From the NCBI RefSeq assembly GCF_947495705.1, contig NZ_CANLZR010000012.1, forward strand, positions 1 to 64,000: DNA of 64,000 bases. The letters run 5' to 3'. The DNA comes from an uncultured Phycicoccus sp. (GTDB lineage Bacteria; Actinomycetota; Actinomycetes; Actinomycetales; Dermatophilaceae). Positions 36,335-53,034 of this stretch are shown piece by piece. Under the pieces are notes generated by a model, which worked only from the letters and a program-made list of their open reading frames with translations, was not told the DNA's origin and ran no database searches. Each line of letters starts with the position of its first letter. Within the stretch, counting starts at the first letter, position 1. The position numbers and the translations under genes were made by a program.

Positions 36335-37629
36335 CCCGCGGACTCCTCGCCGGCCTGCGCGAACGCTCCTACGGCGTCGCCTTCCTCGTCGTGCTCGCCC
36401 TGCTCGTCAGCCTGTCGATCGCGACGTTCCAGAAGGCGTTCACCGACGTCGTCACGGTGACGCTGCGCAGCGACCGCATCGGCAACCAGATGCAGGAGGC
36501 CGCCGACGTCAAGGTCCGCGGGGTCATCGTCGGCGAGGTCCGCGCGATCGCCTCCGGGCCGGACGGCGCGACGCTCACCCTCGCCCTGCAGCCCGAGCGC
36601 GTCCACCTCATCCCCGCCGGCGTCAGTGCCCGGCTCCTGCCCAAGACCCTCTTCGGTGAGCGGTACGTCGACCTCGTGGCCCCCGCAGGGGAGGCCGGGC
36701 GCCCGATCCGCGAGGGCGACGTCATCCCCCAGGACCGCAGCAGCGTCGCCATCGAGCTCGAGCGCGTCTTCGAGGAGCTCCTCCCGCTGCTGCGCACGGT
36801 CAAGCCCGAGAAGCTCGCGGCCACCCTCAACGCCCTCGCCACCGCGCTCGACGGCCGGGGGACCACGCTCGGCCAGAACCTCGTCCTCGTGAACCGGTAC
36901 TTCACCGAGCTCAACCCGCAGATGCCGCTCATCCAGGCCGACATCAGCGGCCTCGCCGACCTCGCGAGCACCTACGCCGAGGCCGCCCCGGACCTGCTGA
37001 CCGCGATGGACGCCCTCCGCACGACGAACACGACCATCGTCGAGAAGAAGGGCCAGCTGGCCGGGTTCCTCGCCGGGACCGCCGGCTTCGCGAACACCAC
37101 CGCGGAGTTCCTCGAGAAGAACGACGACCGGATCATCCAGGTCGGCCGGGTCCAGCGGCCCACGCTCGCCGTGCTCGCCAAGCACGCCCCCGTCTACCCC
37201 TGCCTGGCGACCGGCATGGTCACCTGGCTGCCGCGGATCCGCGAGGTGTTCTCGGACTCGCAGTTCCACATCACCCTCGAGACCCCGCCGCAGCGAGGCG
37301 GGTACCGCCCCGGCGACGAGCCGGCGTGGAACGACGACCGCGGGCCGACGTGCTACGACCTGCCGTCCCCGAAGACCGGGCAGCGCAACCCCCGCCCCGG
37401 GTACACCTTCGCCGACGGCTACGGCGGTGGCTCCGGCTCGGCGCTGCCGTCGGCGCTCCTCGCCCGGGCCGGTGTCGCCGTCCCCGGCGTCGACTCGGGC
37501 CTCGCCGGCACGCGCCAGGAGCAGCAGGTCGTCGCGATCGCCCTGGCCGCCCACGGGACGGGTGAGCCCTCGGCCCTGACCACCCTCCTCGCCGGGCCGA
37601 TGCTCCGCGGGAAGGTGGTGAACCAGTGA
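36331..37629 (+). CDS. mceA: Mce family protein, MceA position
   Basis: A 432-residue cell-envelope protein. An N-terminal signal-anchor helix lies at about 10-30. The MlaD/MCE domain follows at about 38-115 (ADVKVRGVIVGEVRAIASG). A long helical region runs to about 300, and the C-terminal part has a Cys pair (YPCLAT and TCYDL). MceA-F proteins are thought to form a lipid-conducting tunnel across the periplasm. It overlaps both neighbours by four bases. Confidence 0.9.
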   Translation: MTRGLLAGLRERSYGVAFLVVLALLVSLSIATFQKAFTDVVTVTLRSDRIGNQMQEAADVKVRGVIVGEVRAIASGPDGATLTLALQPERVHLIPAGVSARLLPKTLFGERYVDLVAPAGEAGRPIREGDVIPQDRSSVAIELERVFEELLPLLRTVKPEKLAATLNALATALDGRGTTLGQNLVLVNRYFTELNPQMPLIQADISGLADLASTYAEAAPDLLTAMDALRTTNTTIVEKKGQLAGFLAGTAGFANTTAEFLEKNDDRIIQVGRVQRPTLAVLAKHAPVYPCLATGMVTWLPRIREVFSDSQFHITLETPPQRGGYRPGDEPAWNDDRGPTCYDLPSPKTGQRNPRPGYTFADGYGGGSGSALPSALLARAGVAVPGVDSGLAGTRQEQQVVAIALAAHGTGEPSALTTLLAGPMLRGKVVNQ

Positions 37630-38654
37630 GGACCACCCCGAGCCTGGTCAAGCTCGTCGTCTTCGTCGTCGTCACCGTGCTGGCCACGGGGGTGCTCGCG
37701 GCGACCATCGCGAACATCCTGCCCGGCGACAAGGCCAGCTACACCGCCGTCTTCGAGGACGTCACCGGGCTGGCGTCCGGCCAGGACGTGCGCATCGCCG
37801 GCGTGCGCGTCGGCACCGTCAAGGACATCACCGTGGCGGGCGACCGGACCAACGCCGAGGTGAGGTTCGAGGTGCTCCGCAGGACCTCGCTCACCCGCGG
37901 CACGGTCGCCACGATCAAGTACCGCAACCTCGTCGGCGAGCGGTACATCGCACTCACCCAGGAGCCGGGCGACGCCGCGACGCTGCCCGAGAACGGGACG
38001 ATCCCGCTCGACCGGACCCACCCGGCACTCGACCTCACGCTGCTGTTCAACGGGTTCAAACCGCTCTTCGCCGCGCTGTCCCCGGCCGACGTCAACGAGC
38101 TGTCGGCCCAGATCATCTCGGTGCTCCAGGGCGAGGGCGGCAACATCGACTCCCTGCTCGGCCAGACCGCCTCGCTCACCCGGGCGCTCGCCGACCGCGA
38201 CGAGGTCATCGGCCGCACCATCGACAACCTCACGACGGTGCTCACGACCGTCGAGGCCAACGACGCCGCCTTCGCCGAGCTGCTGGCCCAGCTGCAGCGG
38301 TTCGTCTCCGGCCTCGCGCAGGACCGGGAGGCCATCGGGGCGTCCCTGACCAACATCAACCGGCTCACCGGCGACACCGCGAGCCTCCTGCAGGCCGGGC
38401 GCCCCGACATCAAGAGCGACGTGGCGAACCTGCGCCGGCTCGCGGGGACCCTCAACGAGCCGCAGAACACGGCCGCCTTCGAGAAGTTCGCCGAGACCGC
38501 CCCGGGCAAGATCTCGACGATCACCCGCACCGCCACCTACGGCTCGTGGTTCAACTTCTACCTGTGCCGCTTCGACGTGGAGAACCTCGTGCTGCCCACC
38601 GGCCCGACGCCCGGGAACCTCGGCTACAACGTCTCGGCTGCGAGGTGCTCGTGA
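37626..38654 (+). CDS. mceB: Mce family protein, MceB position
   Basis: A 342-residue Mce protein with signal anchor at about 7-28 and MCE domain at about 35-115 (GLASGQDVRIAGVRVGTVKD). A helical stretch containing SLTRALADRDEVIGRTIDNL follows, and a short C-terminal tail with Cys residues closes it. GTG 37626 overlaps mceA by four bases. The stop shares its last base with mceC. Confidence 0.9.
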   Translation: MRTTPSLVKLVVFVVVTVLATGVLAATIANILPGDKASYTAVFEDVTGLASGQDVRIAGVRVGTVKDITVAGDRTNAEVRFEVLRRTSLTRGTVATIKYRNLVGERYIALTQEPGDAATLPENGTIPLDRTHPALDLTLLFNGFKPLFAALSPADVNELSAQIISVLQGEGGNIDSLLGQTASLTRALADRDEVIGRTIDNLTTVLTTVEANDAAFAELLAQLQRFVSGLAQDREAIGASLTNINRLTGDTASLLQAGRPDIKSDVANLRRLAGTLNEPQNTAAFEKFAETAPGKISTITRTATYGSWFNFYLCRFDVENLVLPTGPTPGNLGYNVSAARCS

Positions 38655-39637
38655 TGCCCCGCGTCCTGACCCGCGCCCCCCGGGACCGCAACACGGTGCG
38701 GCTCGGCCTCGCCGGCCTCGCCGTCATCGCGGTCCTCCTGGTGCTGGCGTTCAACGCCGCCAGCCTCCCGCTCATCGGCGGCGGCGACGAGTACAGCGCG
38801 GCGTTCACCGAGGCCGGCGGGCTCCGGGACGGCGACGACGTCCGGATCGCCGGGGTCAAGGTCGGCGACATCACCGGCGTCGACCTCGAGGGCTCCCACG
38901 TCCGGGTCGACTTCCGGGTCACCGAGGACGTGAGCTTCGGCCCCGACACCGCCGCCTCCGTGCGGATCAAGACCCTGCTCGGCGAGAAGTTCGTCGCCCT
39001 CGAGCCGCGGGGGAGCGGGCAGATGGAGGAGGGCACCCAGATCCCGCTCGAGCGGACCGTGTCGTCCTACGACGTCGTCACCGCGTTCTCCGACCTCACC
39101 CGGACCACCGAGCGGATCGACACCGAGCAGCTCGCCGCGTCCCTCGACGTCCTCGCGACCGAGTTCGCCGACACCCCCGAGAACGTGCGGACGGCCCTGG
39201 ACGGGCTGAGCCGGCTGTCGCGCACCATCGCGAGCCGGGACGAGAAGCTCCGCGAGCTGCTGCGCTCGGCGAACTCGGTCACCGGCACCGTCGCCGAGCA
39301 GAACGAGGCCGTCGACCGGCTCATCAAGGACGCCGACCTCCTCGTCGCCGAGCTCGACCGGCGCCGCGAGGCGATCCACACCCTGTTCACCAACACCAAC
39401 GCGCTGGCGAAGCAGGTGACCGGCCTGGTCCGGGACAACCGCGCCGAGCTGCGGCCGGCGCTCGAGGAGCTCAAGAAGGTGCTCGCCACCCTCCAGAAGC
39501 ACGAGGCGGACCTCCAGGCGACGATCGAGGCGATGGCCCCGTTCACCCGGCTGTTCGCCAACACCCTCGGCAACGGCCGCTGGTTCGACACCTACATCCA
39601 GAACCTCACGGTTCCGGTGGGGACGGTGGGCGGATGA
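38654..39637 (+). CDS. mceC: Mce family protein, MceC position
   Basis: A 327-residue Mce protein with signal anchor at about 17-36, MCE domain at about 45-120 (GLRDGDDVRIAGVKVGDITG) and an extended helical tail. ATG 38654 is chosen; an in-frame GTG at 38651 is equally possible. It overlaps mceD by four bases. Confidence 0.9.
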   Translation: MPRVLTRAPRDRNTVRLGLAGLAVIAVLLVLAFNAASLPLIGGGDEYSAAFTEAGGLRDGDDVRIAGVKVGDITGVDLEGSHVRVDFRVTEDVSFGPDTAASVRIKTLLGEKFVALEPRGSGQMEEGTQIPLERTVSSYDVVTAFSDLTRTTERIDTEQLAASLDVLATEFADTPENVRTALDGLSRLSRTIASRDEKLRELLRSANSVTGTVAEQNEAVDRLIKDADLLVAELDRRREAIHTLFTNTNALAKQVTGLVRDNRAELRPALEELKKVLATLQKHEADLQATIEAMAPFTRLFANTLGNGRWFDTYIQNLTVPVGTVGG

Positions 39638-40830
39638 GCCGCAGCCTGCCCTCCTGGGTGCGCCGCCCGCAGCTGCCCGCGGCCGTCGCGACCCGGCTGC
39701 GCGCCGTGCCCCGGTCCACGGCCCTCGTCGCCGGGGCGGTCGCCGTCGCGCTCGTCGCCGCCGCCGTCGTCTTCTGGCCGCGCACCGAGCCGGTGCGCGT
39801 CAGTGCCGAGTTCACCCGGGCCGTCGGGCTGTTCCCCGGCTCCGACGTGCGCATCCTCGGCGTCAAGGTCGGTGAGGTCACCCGCGTCGAGCCCCGCGGC
39901 GACCTCGTCCACGTCGAGCTCGAGTTCACCCCCGAACACCCCGTGCCGGCCGACGCGCAGGCCGCCGTCGTCGCCCCGTCGCTCGTCAGCGACCGGTACG
40001 TCCAGCTGCTGCCGGTGTACACCGACGGCCCCCGGATGCGCAGCGGGAGCACGATCCCGCTGGAGCGCACCGCCGTGCCGGTCGAGCTCGACCGGGTGAG
40101 CCAGAGCATGGACGACCTCATGGTCGCGCTCGGGCCGGAGGGCGCGAACTCCGACGGCGCGCTCACCCGGGTCCTGCGCACCGGCGCCGCGAACCTCGAC
40201 GGCAACGGGCAGGCGCTGCACGACACCACCGAGAACCTCTCCCTCGCGGTCCAGACCTTCTCGCAGGGGCGCGGCGACCTCTTCTCGACGGTGAAGAACC
40301 TCAACACCTTCTCCGAGACCCTCGCCACCAACGACAAGCAGGTCCGCCGGCTGAACGCGAACCTCGACTCGGTCTCGACCGCCCTGGACGACGAGCGCGA
40401 CGACCTCTCGGCGGCGCTGGCCAACCTCGCCGTCGCCCTCGAGGAGATCTCGACCTTCGTCCGGGACAACCGGGCCGTGCTCAAGGACGACGTCACGGCC
40501 CTGGCCGACGTCACCGGCGCGGTGGCCGAGAAGCGCACGGCGCTCGCCGAGACCCTCGACGCCGGCCCGGTCGCGCTCTCGAACCTCCAGCTCGCCTACA
40601 ACGCCGCCAACGGGACCCTCGACACCCGCGCCTCGGTCCAGGGTGCCGACGAGCCCGGGCTCTTCCTCTGCGCGCTCATCACCGGTCCCACCGGCACCGG
40701 GAACTCCGACCTGTGCGAGCGCTCGGGCCTGCTCGACCTCGAGATCCCGGACGGGTCCCGGACCTCCGGGGGAGCCGCTGCCCCGCTGCTGCGCAGCGCC
40801 GACCCCACGCTCGGAGGGCTCCTCGGATGA
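39634..40830 (+). CDS. mceD: Mce family protein, MceD position
   Basis: A 398-residue Mce protein with an N-terminal anchor at about 28-48 (STALVAGAVAVALVAAAVVF) and MCE domain at about 55-130 (GLFPGSDVRILGVKVGEVTR). A long helical region precedes a C-terminal segment with two Cys residues (FLCALI and DLCERSG). The 4-bp overlaps at both ends continue the coupled operon. Confidence 0.9.
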   Translation: MSRSLPSWVRRPQLPAAVATRLRAVPRSTALVAGAVAVALVAAAVVFWPRTEPVRVSAEFTRAVGLFPGSDVRILGVKVGEVTRVEPRGDLVHVELEFTPEHPVPADAQAAVVAPSLVSDRYVQLLPVYTDGPRMRSGSTIPLERTAVPVELDRVSQSMDDLMVALGPEGANSDGALTRVLRTGAANLDGNGQALHDTTENLSLAVQTFSQGRGDLFSTVKNLNTFSETLATNDKQVRRLNANLDSVSTALDDERDDLSAALANLAVALEEISTFVRDNRAVLKDDVTALADVTGAVAEKRTALAETLDAGPVALSNLQLAYNAANGTLDTRASVQGADEPGLFLCALITGPTGTGNSDLCERSGLLDLEIPDGSRTSGGAAAPLLRSADPTLGGLLG

Positions 40831-42035
40831 CCCACACCAGCCGCGCCCTCACCGCCCTCGCGGCGGTCCTCGCCCTGGCCCTCACGGCCTGCGACGGGGT
40901 CTCCGACCTCCCGCTGCCCGGAGGCCCCAGCATCGAGGGCCGGGCCATCACGGTCCGGGCGGAGTTCGCCGACGTCCTCGACCTCGTGCCCCGGTCGTCG
41001 GTCAAGGTCGACGAGGTGACCATCGGCGAGGTCACCGACATCGAGCTCGACGGGTGGACGGCCCGGGTGACGATGCGCATCCCCGACGCGGCCGAGCTGC
41101 CCGACGACACCCGCGCCGAGCTCAAGCAGACCTCGCTCCTCGGCGAGAAGTACATCGCGCTCGAACGCCCCGACGGCGGGGGCAGCGGGCGGCTCGGCGA
41201 CGGCGACCTCATCCCGCTCGAGCGCACCGGCCGCAACCCGGAGGTCGAGGAGGTCCTCGCCGCCCTGTCGATGCTCCTCAACGGCGGTGGGGTCGGCCAG
41301 CTCAAGATCATCGAGTCCGAGCTGAACAACGCGATGCGCGGCAACGACGAGGACATCAAGAGCCTCATCGCCGAGCTCGACACCTTCGTCGGCGGGCTCG
41401 ACGAGCAGAAGGCCGACATCATCCGGGCCATCGAGGGCATCGACCGGCTGAGCGCCGACCTCGCCGAACGGTCCGACGAGCTCGAGGCCGTGCTCCGCGA
41501 GACCCCCGAGGGGCTGAAGGTCCTGGCCGACCAACGGGAGCAGCTCACCGAGATGCTCACGGCGCTCAGCCGGCTCGGCGACGTCGGGAGCACGGTGATC
41601 CGCGCCTCCCGCGAGGACGTGCTGGCCAACCTCGCCGCCCTCGAGCCGATCCTGAGCCAGCTGAACAAGGCCGGCGACGACCTGCCCCAGTCGCTCGAGC
41701 TGCTCCTCACCTACCCCTTCCCGGATGCCGCGGTCGGCACCATCAAGGGCGACTACACGAACCTGCGGGTCACCTCCGACCTCGACCTGCGCGGGCTCAC
41801 CCTGCCGACCCCCACCGGCGGGCCGACGCTGCCGACGCCCACCCTGCCGACGTCGCTGCCGACCCCGAGCCTGCCCGTCCCGACGATCACGGTCCCGAGC
41901 CTTCCCGTGCCCACCTCGAGCCTGCCGGTGCCCACCCGCTCCGGGGGCGGGCTGTGCCCGCCGGTCTGCTTCAGCAGCAGCACCTCGGGGTCGGACATGT
42001 CGTGGACGGCTCTGTACACCGGAGGCATGCGATGA
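40827..42035 (+). CDS. mceE: Mce family lipoprotein, MceE position
   Basis: A 402-residue lipoprotein (LprK-like). The signal peptide ends in lipobox LTAC with C22 as the lipidated residue. The MCE domain spans about 40-125 and a helical region follows. Residues 330-375 form a Pro/Thr/Leu-rich repeat region with recurrent LP(V/T)PT units, before a C-terminal SGGGLCPPVCFSSS. The lipoprotein in the fifth position is the conserved mce layout. Confidence 0.92.
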   Translation: MTHTSRALTALAAVLALALTACDGVSDLPLPGGPSIEGRAITVRAEFADVLDLVPRSSVKVDEVTIGEVTDIELDGWTARVTMRIPDAAELPDDTRAELKQTSLLGEKYIALERPDGGGSGRLGDGDLIPLERTGRNPEVEEVLAALSMLLNGGGVGQLKIIESELNNAMRGNDEDIKSLIAELDTFVGGLDEQKADIIRAIEGIDRLSADLAERSDELEAVLRETPEGLKVLADQREQLTEMLTALSRLGDVGSTVIRASREDVLANLAALEPILSQLNKAGDDLPQSLELLLTYPFPDAAVGTIKGDYTNLRVTSDLDLRGLTLPTPTGGPTLPTPTLPTSLPTPSLPVPTITVPSLPVPTSSLPVPTRSGGGLCPPVCFSSSTSGSDMSWTALYTGGMR

Positions 42036-43294
42036 TCCGCCGGCTCACGAAGGTCCAGCTCGCCATGTTCGCGGTCATCACGGTCGTCGCGACGTCCTAC
42101 CTGTCGGCGAACTACGTGGGCCTCACCGAGCGTCTCTTCGGCACCGGGCCCACCGTCGTCGCCGACCTGGCCCGCTCCGGCGGCATCTTCGAGGGCGCGG
42201 AGGTCACCTACCGCGGGGTGCGGGTGGGCCGGGTGTCGCGGCTGACCCTGGGCGCCGACGGGGTCCGGGTGCACGCCCGGCTCGAGAGCGGCACCGAGGT
42301 GCCCGCGGACACCCGGGCGGTCGTCGAGAACCGGTCGGCGGTGGGGGAGCAGTACCTCGACCTCCAGCCGCGCTCCGCGGGCGGGCCGTACCTCGCGGAC
42401 GGTGACGTCATCGCCCGCGCCGACACCGAGACGCCGCTGCCGATCGAGACCCTCCTCCTCGACATCGACCGCACGGTGCGCTCGGTGCCCAAGGAGGACC
42501 TCGTGACCGTCGTCGACGAGCTCGGCACCGGCTTCGAGGGCACCGGCCCGGACCTTGCCCGGCTCATCGACGACGGGAACCTGCTCACCGAGAGCGCCAT
42601 CGAGGCCCTGCCCGACACGATCGCCCTCCTGAAGTCCGGAAAGACCGTGCTCGACACCCAGCGCGACACCTCGAGCCGGATTCTCAGCTTCTCGGGCAAC
42701 CTCGCCCGGATCTCCCAGACCCTCGAGGCGTCCGACCCGGACCTGCGGGTCATCCTCGACCGCGGCACGGTCGCCTCCGCCGAGCTCGAGGCCGTCGTCC
42801 GCGAGAACCGGGACTCGCTCGGCACGCTCATCGCCAACCTCGTCACCGTCGGCCAGGTGACGAGCGCCCGCGTCGACGGCATCGACCAGCTGCTCATCAC
42901 CTACCCGGACGTCGTCGCCGGCGGCTTCACCGTCGTGCCCGGCGACGGCACCGCTCACTTCGGGATGCAGCTCCACGAGGACCCGCCGCCGTGCACCCGC
43001 GGCTACGGCGGGACGACGAAGACCAACCCCAACCGGACGACCAACCTGCCCCCGGTCAACACCGACGCCCGCTGCACCCTGCCGCGTGGGTCGGCCTCGT
43101 CGGTGCGCGGCGCCCAGAACGCCCCGGGCCGGCGCCCCGTCGGCAGCGCCAGCCTGGCGATGGCCTATGGTTCGGACCCGGTGCCGCTCGGGACGAGCGC
43201 CTACGGCGAGGCCGCCTTCGTGTCGGTCCCCCTCGCTCCCGCGGGCAGCGGCACCGGTGACTGGTCCTGGATCATGGAGGAGGCCGCCCGATGA
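42032..43294 (+). CDS. mceF: Mce family protein, MceF position
   Basis: A 420-residue Mce protein with anchor at about 8-28 (MFAVITVVATSYLSANYVGL), MCE domain at about 35-115 (GIFEGAEVTYRGVRVGRVSR) and a long tail. The C-terminal 100 residues contain a Cys-rich, Asn/Thr-rich region. It is the last of the six Mce proteins and overlaps the first associated-protein gene by four bases. Confidence 0.9.
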   Translation: MIRRLTKVQLAMFAVITVVATSYLSANYVGLTERLFGTGPTVVADLARSGGIFEGAEVTYRGVRVGRVSRLTLGADGVRVHARLESGTEVPADTRAVVENRSAVGEQYLDLQPRSAGGPYLADGDVIARADTETPLPIETLLLDIDRTVRSVPKEDLVTVVDELGTGFEGTGPDLARLIDDGNLLTESAIEALPDTIALLKSGKTVLDTQRDTSSRILSFSGNLARISQTLEASDPDLRVILDRGTVASAELEAVVRENRDSLGTLIANLVTVGQVTSARVDGIDQLLITYPDVVAGGFTVVPGDGTAHFGMQLHEDPPPCTRGYGGTTKTNPNRTTNLPPVNTDARCTLPRGSASSVRGAQNAPGRRPVGSASLAMAYGSDPVPLGTSAYGEAAFVSVPLAPAGSGTGDWSWIMEEAAR

Positions 43295-43791
43295 ACCGCC
43301 CGGTCCGTGCCCTCTGGCGACCCGTGCTGTGGGCCCTGGTCCTCGTCGTCGTCGCCGCCACCGTCGCCGTCGCCGCCACCGGCGGCCGGGCCTGGTACGA
43401 CGCGCGGCAGGTCGAGCAGGCCCACCGCGAGGCGCTCGCGGCCGGCCGGCAGCTCGCCGTCAACTTCGCGACCCTCGACCACCGCACCGTCGACGAGGAC
43501 ACCGCCCGGGTCAAGGCCGGCGCGACCGGCGAGTTCCTCGACGGCTACACCTCGAGCCTGGCCGACCTGCGCGCCGTCGTCGTCGACAACGAGTCCACCT
43601 CGACGGTCGAGCGGGCCGAGGCCGCCCTCGTCTCGGGGGACCGCGACTCGGCGCAGGTGATCGTCGGCGTGGTCGCCCCGACGACGAACACGAACATCCC
43701 CGACGGGGAGACCAAGACGTACCGGCTCAAGCTCGGCCTGCGCGAGGTCGGCGGCACGTGGAAGGTGGAGCGCCTTGAGTTCGTCGGATGA
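43291..43791 (+). CDS. Mce-associated membrane protein, first
   Basis: A 166-residue protein with an N-terminal membrane helix at about 11-30 and a small alpha/beta extracytoplasmic domain like the Mas proteins downstream of mycobacterial mce operons. Mas proteins are thought to stabilise the Mce complex. The domain pattern (AGRQLAVNFATLDHRTVDED, YTSSLADLR, VVAPTTNTN) is shared with the next gene. It overlaps that gene by 17 bases. Confidence 0.82.
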   Translation: MNRPVRALWRPVLWALVLVVVAATVAVAATGGRAWYDARQVEQAHREALAAGRQLAVNFATLDHRTVDEDTARVKAGATGEFLDGYTSSLADLRAVVVDNESTSTVERAEAALVSGDRDSAQVIVGVVAPTTNTNIPDGETKTYRLKLGLREVGGTWKVERLEFVG

Positions 43792-44425
43792 CCGTCGCCG
43801 GCCCCGGGTCGCGGGCCAGCGCCGTCGGCACGGTCGTGCCGTCGGCGCCGAGCCGGATGCATCGCCGCAGGTGGGGACGCTGACGGCGGACCGTGCCGAG
43901 GACGCACCGGTGGCCGTCGAGGCCGGGCCGGAGGCGCCGCGGACCCTCACGCCGGCCGACCTGCGCGCGCCCCTCGTGGCCCTCGTCGTCGCGCTCCTCG
44001 CCTTCGCCCTGGTGGCCGCGGTCGGCCTGCGCGACCACGGCGCCCGGGACCGGGACGCCCGGGCCGCCACGGCTGCGGCCACCGCGGCCCTGGAGCAGCT
44101 GCTGTCCTACGACTACCGGACCCTCGCGGACCAGGCCCGGCAGAACTCCGCGCTGCTCACCGGCGAGTTCCGCACCGAGTACGCCGAGACGATGGAGCAG
44201 ACCATCGCCCCGGTCGCCGAGAAGGAGAAGGCGGTGGTGCAGGCGCGGTCCTACGAGGCCGGGGTCATGGGCCAGACGCCCGACACCGTGACGGTCCAGG
44301 TGTTCGTCAACCAGGCGAAGACCGCCGAGGGCGAGGAGCAGCCCTCCATCGACCAGAACCGGGTCATCGCGACGATGAAGCGGGTGCAGGACCGGTGGCT
44401 CATCGAGCAGCTGTCGGCCTTCTGA
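43775..44425 (+). CDS. Mce-associated membrane protein, second
   Basis: A 216-residue Mas-like protein. An Arg-rich cytosolic N-terminus of about 65 residues is followed by a membrane helix at about 70-88 (LVALVVALLAFALVAAVGL) and the same extracytoplasmic domain as its neighbour (LLSYDYRTLADQARQNS). The start is TTG at 43775, supported by AAGGTGGAG just upstream; no in-frame ATG exists before the helix. It is the last gene of the mce operon. Confidence 0.8.
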   Translation: MSSSDDRRRPRVAGQRRRHGRAVGAEPDASPQVGTLTADRAEDAPVAVEAGPEAPRTLTPADLRAPLVALVVALLAFALVAAVGLRDHGARDRDARAATAAATAALEQLLSYDYRTLADQARQNSALLTGEFRTEYAETMEQTIAPVAEKEKAVVQARSYEAGVMGQTPDTVTVQVFVNQAKTAEGEEQPSIDQNRVIATMKRVQDRWLIEQLSAF

Positions 44426-44752
44426 CCACGCGGTCCGCGGCCTGCGGGGCGCGCCGAAAAGCCCGTATCGCTTGACGGGGGGCCGGTCCGGGGCCATCCT
44501 GTCTGCGTCGCCCGCTCTGCGGGCCGCCGCACCGGGAGCCCGTAGGGGCTTGACCCGGTTGGACGGTGCTGCCTCCTTCGGGTATGCTATCTCTTTGCGC
44601 TGCCCCCTACCTTCCTCCGCTCATCGCTGAGCCGTGTCCGTCGCCATGCCCCCGGCTGTCCCGGGAGACCTTCGACGGTCACGGATCACGACGTCCGGTG
44701 GGTCGGGAGTGGCCGACCGCACCGCTCATCAGGCCCGTGGAAGGAACCCTCC
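44426..44752 (+). promoter_or_regulatory. rpoB promoter and leader region
   Basis: This 327-bp gap holds a good promoter: TTGGAC (44559-44564), an 18-bp spacer and TATGCT (44583-44588). It leaves a leader of about 158 nt. A second candidate, TTGACG (44472-44477) with CATCCT 17 bp on, is weaker. GGAAGGA precedes the TTG start. I see no strong hairpin. Confidence 0.65.
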
Positions 44753-48241
<3,489 letters not shown>

Positions 48242-48248
48242 CAGGTGA

Positions 48249-48280
48249 CCCGGCCCGGTCGCAGCAGCGACCGGGCCGGG
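48249..48280 (+). terminator. Perfect hairpin between rpoB and rpoC
   Basis: CCCGGCCCGGTCGC (48249-48262) pairs perfectly with GCGACCGGGCCGGG (48267-48280) around AGCA. It starts 7 bp after the rpoB stop. Because rpoC has no obvious own promoter in the 61 bp left, it is more likely a partial terminator or RNA-processing site than a full terminator. Confidence 0.6.
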
Positions 48281-48341
48281 GACCCCGCCCGACTCACCTC
48301 AGTCAGACCACAGATTTCGCAATAACGAGAGAAGGAACCAC

Positions 48342-52229
<3,888 letters not shown>

Positions 52230-52247
52230 TACGTCGCTGACGTCCGC

Positions 52248-52290
52248 ACGGGCGGGCACCACGGTGGGAGACCACCGGGTGCCCGCCCGT
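52248..52290 (+). terminator. Hairpin terminator after rpoC
   Basis: ACGGGCGGGCACC (52248-52260) pairs with GGTGCCCGCCCGT (52278-52290). The stem continues inward as CGGTGG (52262-52267) with CCACCG (52272-52277) around GAGA, with one bulged A. About 19 bp in total. Confidence 0.85.
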
Positions 52291-52340
52291 CGGCGTTGCG
52301 GGGGGTGCGCGGTGCGGCGCCGCGCCCTAGGGTCCGGGAC

Positions 52341-53030
52341 GTGGGCGAGGTCGTGACGGTGGCGCGCGAGGACACCCCGGACGGCGAGGTCGCGCTCCGC
52401 CGCCGGGGCGAGGTGCTCGAGCTCGTCGTCGACGGCGCCTTCGCGATGGACACCGTCGACACCTCGACCGAGGTGCTGCTCGCCGGGACCCTGCGCCGCC
52501 ACCCCGACCCGCGGCGGGTCCTCGTCGGCGGGCTGGGCCTCGGGTTCACCACCCGGGCGGTCCTGGACGACCCGCGCGTCGCGCACGTCGACGTCGTCGA
52601 GCTGGCCGCGCCCCTCGTGCGCTGGGCGCGGGCCGGCGTCGTCGCGGAGCTCGCGGGCCTGGAGGGGCCACGCTGTGCCCTGCACGTCGGCGACGTCGCC
52701 CGGGTCCTCGACGGGACGGTGCCACCGCAGGGGCCGTGGGACGCGATCCTGCTCGACGTCGACAACGGCCCGGGCTTCCTCGTCCACGCCACGAACGCCC
52801 CTCTCTACGAGGCCGACACGCTCCGGTCCTGCCGGGCAGCGCTGCGCCCCGGCGGCCTCCTCGTCGTGTGGTCCTCGCACCGGGCGCCCGAGCTGCTGCA
52901 CCGGCTGGCCGGCATCGGGGAACGCGGTGACGTCGCCGACGAGGAGGTGCTCGCGGTGAGCCGCGAGGGCCGCACCTTCGAGTACGCCCTCTACACGTTG
53001 GCGCGCGGGCGCGACGGCGGGGGAGGATGA
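52341..53030 (+). CDS. Spermidine-synthase-like methyltransferase-fold protein
   Basis: A 229-residue Rossmann-fold protein resembling polyamine synthases: VLVGGLGLGFTTRAVLDDP binds the nucleotide, and VDVVELAAPLVRWAR and ILLDVDNGPGFLVH are the following strands. It lacks most of the N-terminal beta-barrel of true spermidine synthase, so it may not make polyamines. GTG 52341 is preceded by TAGGGT seven bases upstream (leaderless-like). It begins a three-gene unit with the next two genes. Confidence 0.75.
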   Translation: MGEVVTVAREDTPDGEVALRRRGEVLELVVDGAFAMDTVDTSTEVLLAGTLRRHPDPRRVLVGGLGLGFTTRAVLDDPRVAHVDVVELAAPLVRWARAGVVAELAGLEGPRCALHVGDVARVLDGTVPPQGPWDAILLDVDNGPGFLVHATNAPLYEADTLRSCRAALRPGGLLVVWSSHRAPELLHRLAGIGERGDVADEEVLAVSREGRTFEYALYTLARGRDGGGG

Positions 53031-53034
53031 CCCG

